A DNA stretch of 16,796 nucleotides. It comes from Bog-756 sp043784065. Its GTDB lineage: Bacteria; Actinomycetota; Acidimicrobiia; Acidimicrobiales; RAAP-2. Below the pieces are notes generated by a model that was given only the letters and a program-made list of their open reading frames with translations, ran no database searches and was not told the origin of the DNA. Below, piece by piece: positions 13,723 through 16,796 of this stretch (the first letter of the stretch is position 1; each line of letters opens with the position of its first letter). The position numbers and the translations under genes were made by a program. The DNA is taken from the NCBI GenBank assembly GCA_043784065.1, contig JAYVYR010000014.1:1-16796 (forward strand), given 5' to 3'.

Positions 13723-14187
13723 ATGGAGGGCAACGTCGTTTCAGGGGAACGGTGTATTCCGGCCGGACCGGCAGCTATCTTCGACCTGGTGGCCGATGCA
13801 TCCCGACACCACGAGATCGACGGGTCGGGCCTCGTACGTGACGTCAAGCCCGGGGCACCGCAGAAGCTCGAGTTGGGATCCACGTTCGGCATGTCCATGA
13901 AGATGGGATTCGGCTACTCGACGGTCAACACCGTCATTGAGTTCGAGGAGGACCGCCGGATCGCCTGGCAGACCAACTTCCGCGGATTCATCGGCAAGTT
14001 CGTCGGAGGCCGCATCTGGCGCTATGAGCTCGAGCCGGTCGCGGGCGGGACGCTGGTCCGTGAAAGCTGGGATATCAGCCAGGACCATCAGAGGGCGATG
14101 CTTCGGCTCGGGCCGGTGGCCAAACAGAATGCGGAGAGTATCCAGAAGACACTCGAGAAGATCGAGGGGATCGTCATCAAGGAGTGA
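13723..14187 (+). CDS. SRPBCC family protein (polyketide cyclase / START-like)
   Basis: This 154-residue protein has the helix-grip fold pattern of SRPBCC proteins, which hold a hydrophobic ligand in a deep pocket. It opens with SGERCIPAGPAAIFDLVADASRHHEIDGSG, in which the phrase 'IPAGPAAIFDLVAD' is typical. It continues with an antiparallel sheet (TVIEFEEDRRIAWQTNF, IWRYELEPVAGGTLVRESWD) and a long C-terminal helix ending in Lys/Glu residues. The frame is open from GTG 13693, but ATG 13723 has GGAGG 5 nt upstream. No catalytic residues can be assigned. The ligand is unknown; the gene is followed by an LLM oxidoreductase 84 nt later, with no obvious functional link. It diverges from the HhH-GPD glycosylase. 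Confidence 0.82.
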   Translation: MEGNVVSGERCIPAGPAAIFDLVADASRHHEIDGSGLVRDVKPGAPQKLELGSTFGMSMKMGFGYSTVNTVIEFEEDRRIAWQTNFRGFIGKFVGGRIWRYELEPVAGGTLVRESWDISQDHQRAMLRLGPVAKQNAESIQKTLEKIEGIVIKE

Positions 14188-14271
14188 CCGAACGAGCTGG
14201 ATGGGCGGACGTTGCCGCACAACGGACCGCTCCGGCGGAAGGATCGGCCCCGGACCGGTGTTGAACTGGTC

Positions 14272-15273
14272 ATGACCACACTTTCCGTGCTCGATCTGGC
14301 CACCGTGGCCAAGGATGCCACCCCCGCTGACGCCCTGGCCGATACGACCCGCCTGGCACGAATTGTCGAGTCACTCGGGTACCACCGGATGTGGGTGGCC
14401 GAGCACCACGGCATGCCGGCGGTGGCCAGTTCGGCCCCGGCTGTCCTCATCGGCCACCTGGCCGATGCCACGTCCACCCTGCGAGTCGGAGCTGGTGGGG
14501 TGATGCTGCCCAACCACGCGCCCCTGGTCGTGGCCGAGCAGTTCGCCACGCTGGAGGCCCTCCATCCAGGACGCATCGACCTCGGACTGGGTCGGGCCCC
14601 GGGTACCGACCCTGCCACTGCCAGGGCCCTCAGGCGGAGCGCTGATCTGGGTGCCGAGCATTTTCCGGACGACGTGGTGGAGCTGATCAACTATCTGATC
14701 GACGATGGAGGACCGCCGACCACTCCGGCACCGGTGCCGGGGCGCGGCTACCTACCCCAGATCTGGCTGCTCGGCTCGTCCACCTTCAGCGCCCGACTGG
14801 CCGGGATGCTTGGCCTGCCGTTCAGCTTCGCCTTCCACTTCGCCCCTGCGCTGGTCGACGAGGCCATCGCCCTGTACCGGGCCAACTTCCAGCGAACCGG
14901 ACTACTGGCCGACCCGTACGTGATGGTGGCTACCTCGGTGCTGTGCGCCGATACCGACGAGGAGGCCGACTACCTTGCCGGCCCATCGCGCCTGTCCATG
15001 CTCCAGCTCCGCAAGGGCACACCGTCACCGGTCGTCTCCCCCGAGGAGGCCGCCGCCTACCCGTATACGCCTGACGAGCGGGCGGTGGTCGAGGCGGTCA
15101 CCGTCGACCATGCGGTGGGCGACCCGGACGCCGTCCACCGCAGGCTCACGGCCCTGGTGGAGCGCACAGGTGCCGATGAGCTGATGCTGTCGACCCGGGC
15201 CCACTCGCTCGACACCAGGGCGCGGTCGCTCACCCTGGTAGCGGAGCGCTGGGGCATGGAACCAGTCACCTGA
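14272..15273 (+). CDS. LLM class flavin-dependent oxidoreductase, MsnO8-like
   Basis: This 333-residue protein belongs to the luciferase-like family and most resembles the single-chain MsnO8-type group. It begins LSVLDLATV, the usual start of that group. It contains YHRMWVAEHHGMPAVASSAP, with the conserved AEHH, and LRVGAGGVMLPNHAPLVVAEQFATLEALHPGRIDLGLGRAPGTD, the flavin phosphate-binding stretch. IWLLGSSTFSARLAGMLGLPFSFAFHF follows. Length is typical. The frame is open from 14212, but ATG 14272 is where family proteins begin. It has no clear Shine-Dalgarno sequence (GGAAGG lies too far upstream, near 14236). Members oxidise or reduce diverse substrates using FMNH2; the substrate here is unknown. 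It converges with another LLM gene, leaving 24 nt. Confidence 0.88.
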   Translation: MTTLSVLDLATVAKDATPADALADTTRLARIVESLGYHRMWVAEHHGMPAVASSAPAVLIGHLADATSTLRVGAGGVMLPNHAPLVVAEQFATLEALHPGRIDLGLGRAPGTDPATARALRRSADLGAEHFPDDVVELINYLIDDGGPPTTPAPVPGRGYLPQIWLLGSSTFSARLAGMLGLPFSFAFHFAPALVDEAIALYRANFQRTGLLADPYVMVATSVLCADTDEEADYLAGPSRLSMLQLRKGTPSPVVSPEEAAAYPYTPDERAVVEAVTVDHAVGDPDAVHRRLTALVERTGADELMLSTRAHSLDTRARSLTLVAERWGMEPVT

Positions 15274-15278
15274 TCGTT

Positions 15279-15311
15279 TGGCCAGCTGACCGTTCGACTA
15301 CAGGCTGGCCA
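15279..15311. terminator. Inverted repeat between convergent LLM genes
   Basis: TGGCCAGC (15279-15286) and GCTGGCCA (15304-15311) are a perfect 8-bp inverted repeat with a 17-nt spacer, centred on the gap between two convergent stop codons. The right arm encodes the last residues of the leftward gene. A bidirectional terminator is plausible, but there is no T-run. Confidence 0.35.
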
Positions 15312-16236
15312 CCTGGGGCAGGACCTCCTCGCCCAGCAGGGTCAGGTGGTCGAAGTCGGAGACATCCAGCATCTGCAGGTAGGCCCGGGACGTGCCGACA
15401 TCGGCGAACCGACCGAGTTTGTCCACCAACTCGTCCGGAGTGCCGCACAGCCCATTGGTGCGCAGCTCGTCGACCTTCCTGCCGATTGCCGCGGCCCGAC
15501 GGCTGATGTCCGCCTCCGAAGTTCCACAGCACACGACCTGGGCCACCGAAAGGTCCAGTGATGCCGGATCGCGGCCCAGGGTCCAACAGGCATCTCGGAC
15601 GACCTCGAACGTCGCGGCCGAGTCCTCAGGGGAGGCGAAGCCGATGTTGAACTCGGCGGCATGGGTGGCGGCCAGGCGGGGTGTGCGCTTCGGTCCGCCC
15701 CCGCCGATGATGATCGGGGGGAAGGGGCGTTGCACGGGTTTCGGCAGCGCCGGACAGTCGGCCAGCGAGTAGTGGCTGCCGGCGAAAGAGTAGGGCTGGC
15801 CGGCCGGTGTCGACCACAGCCCGGTAATGATGGCCAACTGCTCTTCGAAACGCTCGAAACGCTCACCCAACGACGGGAATGGGATGCCGTAGGCGGTGTG
15901 CTCGGCGTCATACCAACCTGTGCCGATGCCCAGTTCGATCCGGCCCCCACTCATGGCGTCGACCTGGGCCACGGTTATGGCGAGTGGCCCGGGCAAGCGA
16001 AAGGTGCCGGCCGTCATCAGGGTGCCGAGGCGGATGGTGCTCGTCTCGCGGGCGATGCCGGCCAGCGTGATCCAGGCGTCGGTCGGGCCGGGCAGACCAT
16101 CGGACGGCCCCATGACCAGGTAGTGGTCGCTGCGGAAGAAGGCGCTGAAGCCGAGCTGCTCGGCGGCCTGCGCTACAGCCAGCAGGTCGTCATAGGTGGC
16201 ACCCTGCTGGGGTTCGGTAAAGATGCGGAGGTCCAT
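15298..16236 (-). CDS. LLM class F420-dependent oxidoreductase
   Basis: This 312-residue luciferase-like protein resembles the actinobacterial F420-dependent group named TIGR03560. The N-terminus MDLRIFTEPQQGATYDDLLA leads into LGFSAFFRSDHYLVMG, with the SDHY motif conserved in this group. TSTIRLGTLMTAGTFRLPGPLAI and MSGGRIELGIGTGWYDAEHTAYGIPFP form the cofactor phosphate-binding region. RPFPPIIIGGGGPKRTPRLAATHAAEFN follows. ATG 16236 starts the family consensus, and GGGGGT lies directly against it, an unusually close ribosome-binding site, so a leaderless or short-leader mRNA is possible. The substrate is unknown; relatives reduce diverse small molecules with F420H2. It lies 44 nt downstream of the MFS exporter gene and may share its transcript. 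Confidence 0.9.
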   Translation of the reverse strand: MDLRIFTEPQQGATYDDLLAVAQAAEQLGFSAFFRSDHYLVMGPSDGLPGPTDAWITLAGIARETSTIRLGTLMTAGTFRLPGPLAITVAQVDAMSGGRIELGIGTGWYDAEHTAYGIPFPSLGERFERFEEQLAIITGLWSTPAGQPYSFAGSHYSLADCPALPKPVQRPFPPIIIGGGGPKRTPRLAATHAAEFNIGFASPEDSAATFEVVRDACWTLGRDPASLDLSVAQVVCCGTSEADISRRAAAIGRKVDELRTNGLCGTPDELVDKLGRFADVGTSRAYLQMLDVSDFDHLTLLGEEVLPQVASL

Positions 16237-16280
16237 ACCCCCTGTCTATCCGGGAACTCGGGACGCCGCCGCCGCTCCGT

Positions 16281-16796
16281 TCAGCTGACCTGCAGCCCGC
16301 GGCCGTGGGCGTCATCGGTGGACTCGGTGGCACCCAACTCGGCGTCCGCCGATCCGACCTCGCCCATCGACATGGCCAGGTCCTCACTCGGCCGCTCGAG
16401 GCCCGACGACGACCGCAGCGGTAGCTGCTTGAGGAAGAGGGCGGCCACGAACATCCCTAAGGCGATCGGCACACCGACCAGGAACACGGTGTGGAGCGAT
16501 CGTACGAACGCGTCCAGGATTCCGTACTGGACGTGGGGTGGGAATGAATGAATTTCGGCCGGTGTCATGGCGAAGTTTCGATGGACGTGGATGCCGGCGG
16601 CGGCCGCACCAGGTACCAGCACCGGGATCCAATGGCTCAGGCCGGCGATGAAGATGGCCCCGAACAGCGAGGAGCCGAAAGCGCCGCCGAGCGAACGGAA
16701 GAAGGTCACGGCCGCCGTGCCCGTGCCGATCGAGTCGGCCGGCACGGCGTTCTGGGTGGCCAGGATCATGATCTGCATGGTCATGCCCATTCCGGC
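16281..16796 (-). CDS. DHA2-type MFS drug exporter, C-terminal part (cut by window edge)
   Basis: Only the last 171 residues are visible; the frame is open through the window end and the true start is outside. The segment MTMQIMILATQNAVPADSIG, followed by TAAVTFFRSLGGAFGSSLFGAIF, is the characteristic late-helix region of 14-helix EmrB/QacA-type exporters. A long extracytoplasmic loop follows (around HVHRNFAMTPAEIHSFPP). A final membrane segment (FLVGVPIALGMFVAALFLKQLPL) ends in a hydrophilic acidic tail rich in Glu, Asp and Ser. These proton-driven pumps expel drugs or metabolites; the substrate cannot be inferred. The LLM oxidoreductase gene follows in the same direction. An internal ATG at 16790 should not be taken as the start. 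Confidence 0.85.
   Translation of the reverse strand, partial: AGMGMTMQIMILATQNAVPADSIGTGTAAVTFFRSLGGAFGSSLFGAIFIAGLSHWIPVLVPGAAAAGIHVHRNFAMTPAEIHSFPPHVQYGILDAFVRSLHTVFLVGVPIALGMFVAALFLKQLPLRSSSGLERPSEDLAMSMGEVGSADAELGATESTDDAHGRGLQVS

Overview
This is a GC-rich chromosomal stretch with strong G/C preference at third codon positions. It most likely comes from an actinobacterium. The gene content supports that: three luciferase-like (LLM) oxidoreductases of the F420/flavin type, a wax-ester/diacylglycerol acyltransferase, an MpaB-type (DUF2236) protein, a secreted protein with a resuscitation-promoting-factor-like lytic domain, and several TANNNT boxes just upstream of start codons, as in leaderless actinobacterial transcripts. 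An Acidimicrobiia-like lineage is my guess, not something the sequence proves. I see no rRNA, tRNA, transposase, integrase, CRISPR array or phage gene.

Layout, left to right. Positions 99-566 hold a universal stress protein preceded by a perfect leader hairpin. Positions 567-1241 hold no intact recognisable gene, only two minus-strand open stretches in different frames that look like a decayed or frameshifted gene. Positions 1242-3029 encode a GH36 alpha-galactosidase. Positions 3234-4175 encode an MpaB/DUF2236 oxygenase-like protein, which converges with a WS/DGAT acyltransferase (5652-4192, minus). A well-formed promoter leads into a secreted coiled-coil plus Rpf-like protein (5824-6963), which converges with a four-gene minus-strand operon.

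That operon reads, in transcription order: AdaA-AlkA fusion (10781-9207), Ogt alkyl-DNA methyltransferase (9237-8740), a single-domain CbiX-like chelatase with a Cys-rich tail (8732-8217), and an FAD-dependent amine-oxidase-like protein (8220-6982). Junctions overlap or are separated by only 7 nt. The first two genes together provide phosphotriester sensing, base excision and O6-alkylguanine repair. The last two look like tetrapyrrole/redox genes and are an unexpected partner for them.

Diverging from the operon is a secreted GH18 chitinase-like protein (10901-11923), followed after 8 nt by an LLM oxidoreductase (11932-12948). Next comes a second, stand-alone AlkA-like glycosylase (minus, from about 13586 to 12969). 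Its start region consists of in-frame tandem repeats that carry several GTG codons. An SRPBCC protein (13723-14187), a second LLM oxidoreductase (14272-15273), a third on the minus strand (16236-15298), and the C-terminal end of a DHA2-type MFS exporter running off the right edge complete the window.

Most of the window is ordinary metabolic and repair content. The parts most worth a second look are the repair/tetrapyrrole operon, the repeat-built start region of the second glycosylase, and the decayed gene at 582-1227. I found nothing I could defend as a wholly new defence or mobile system.
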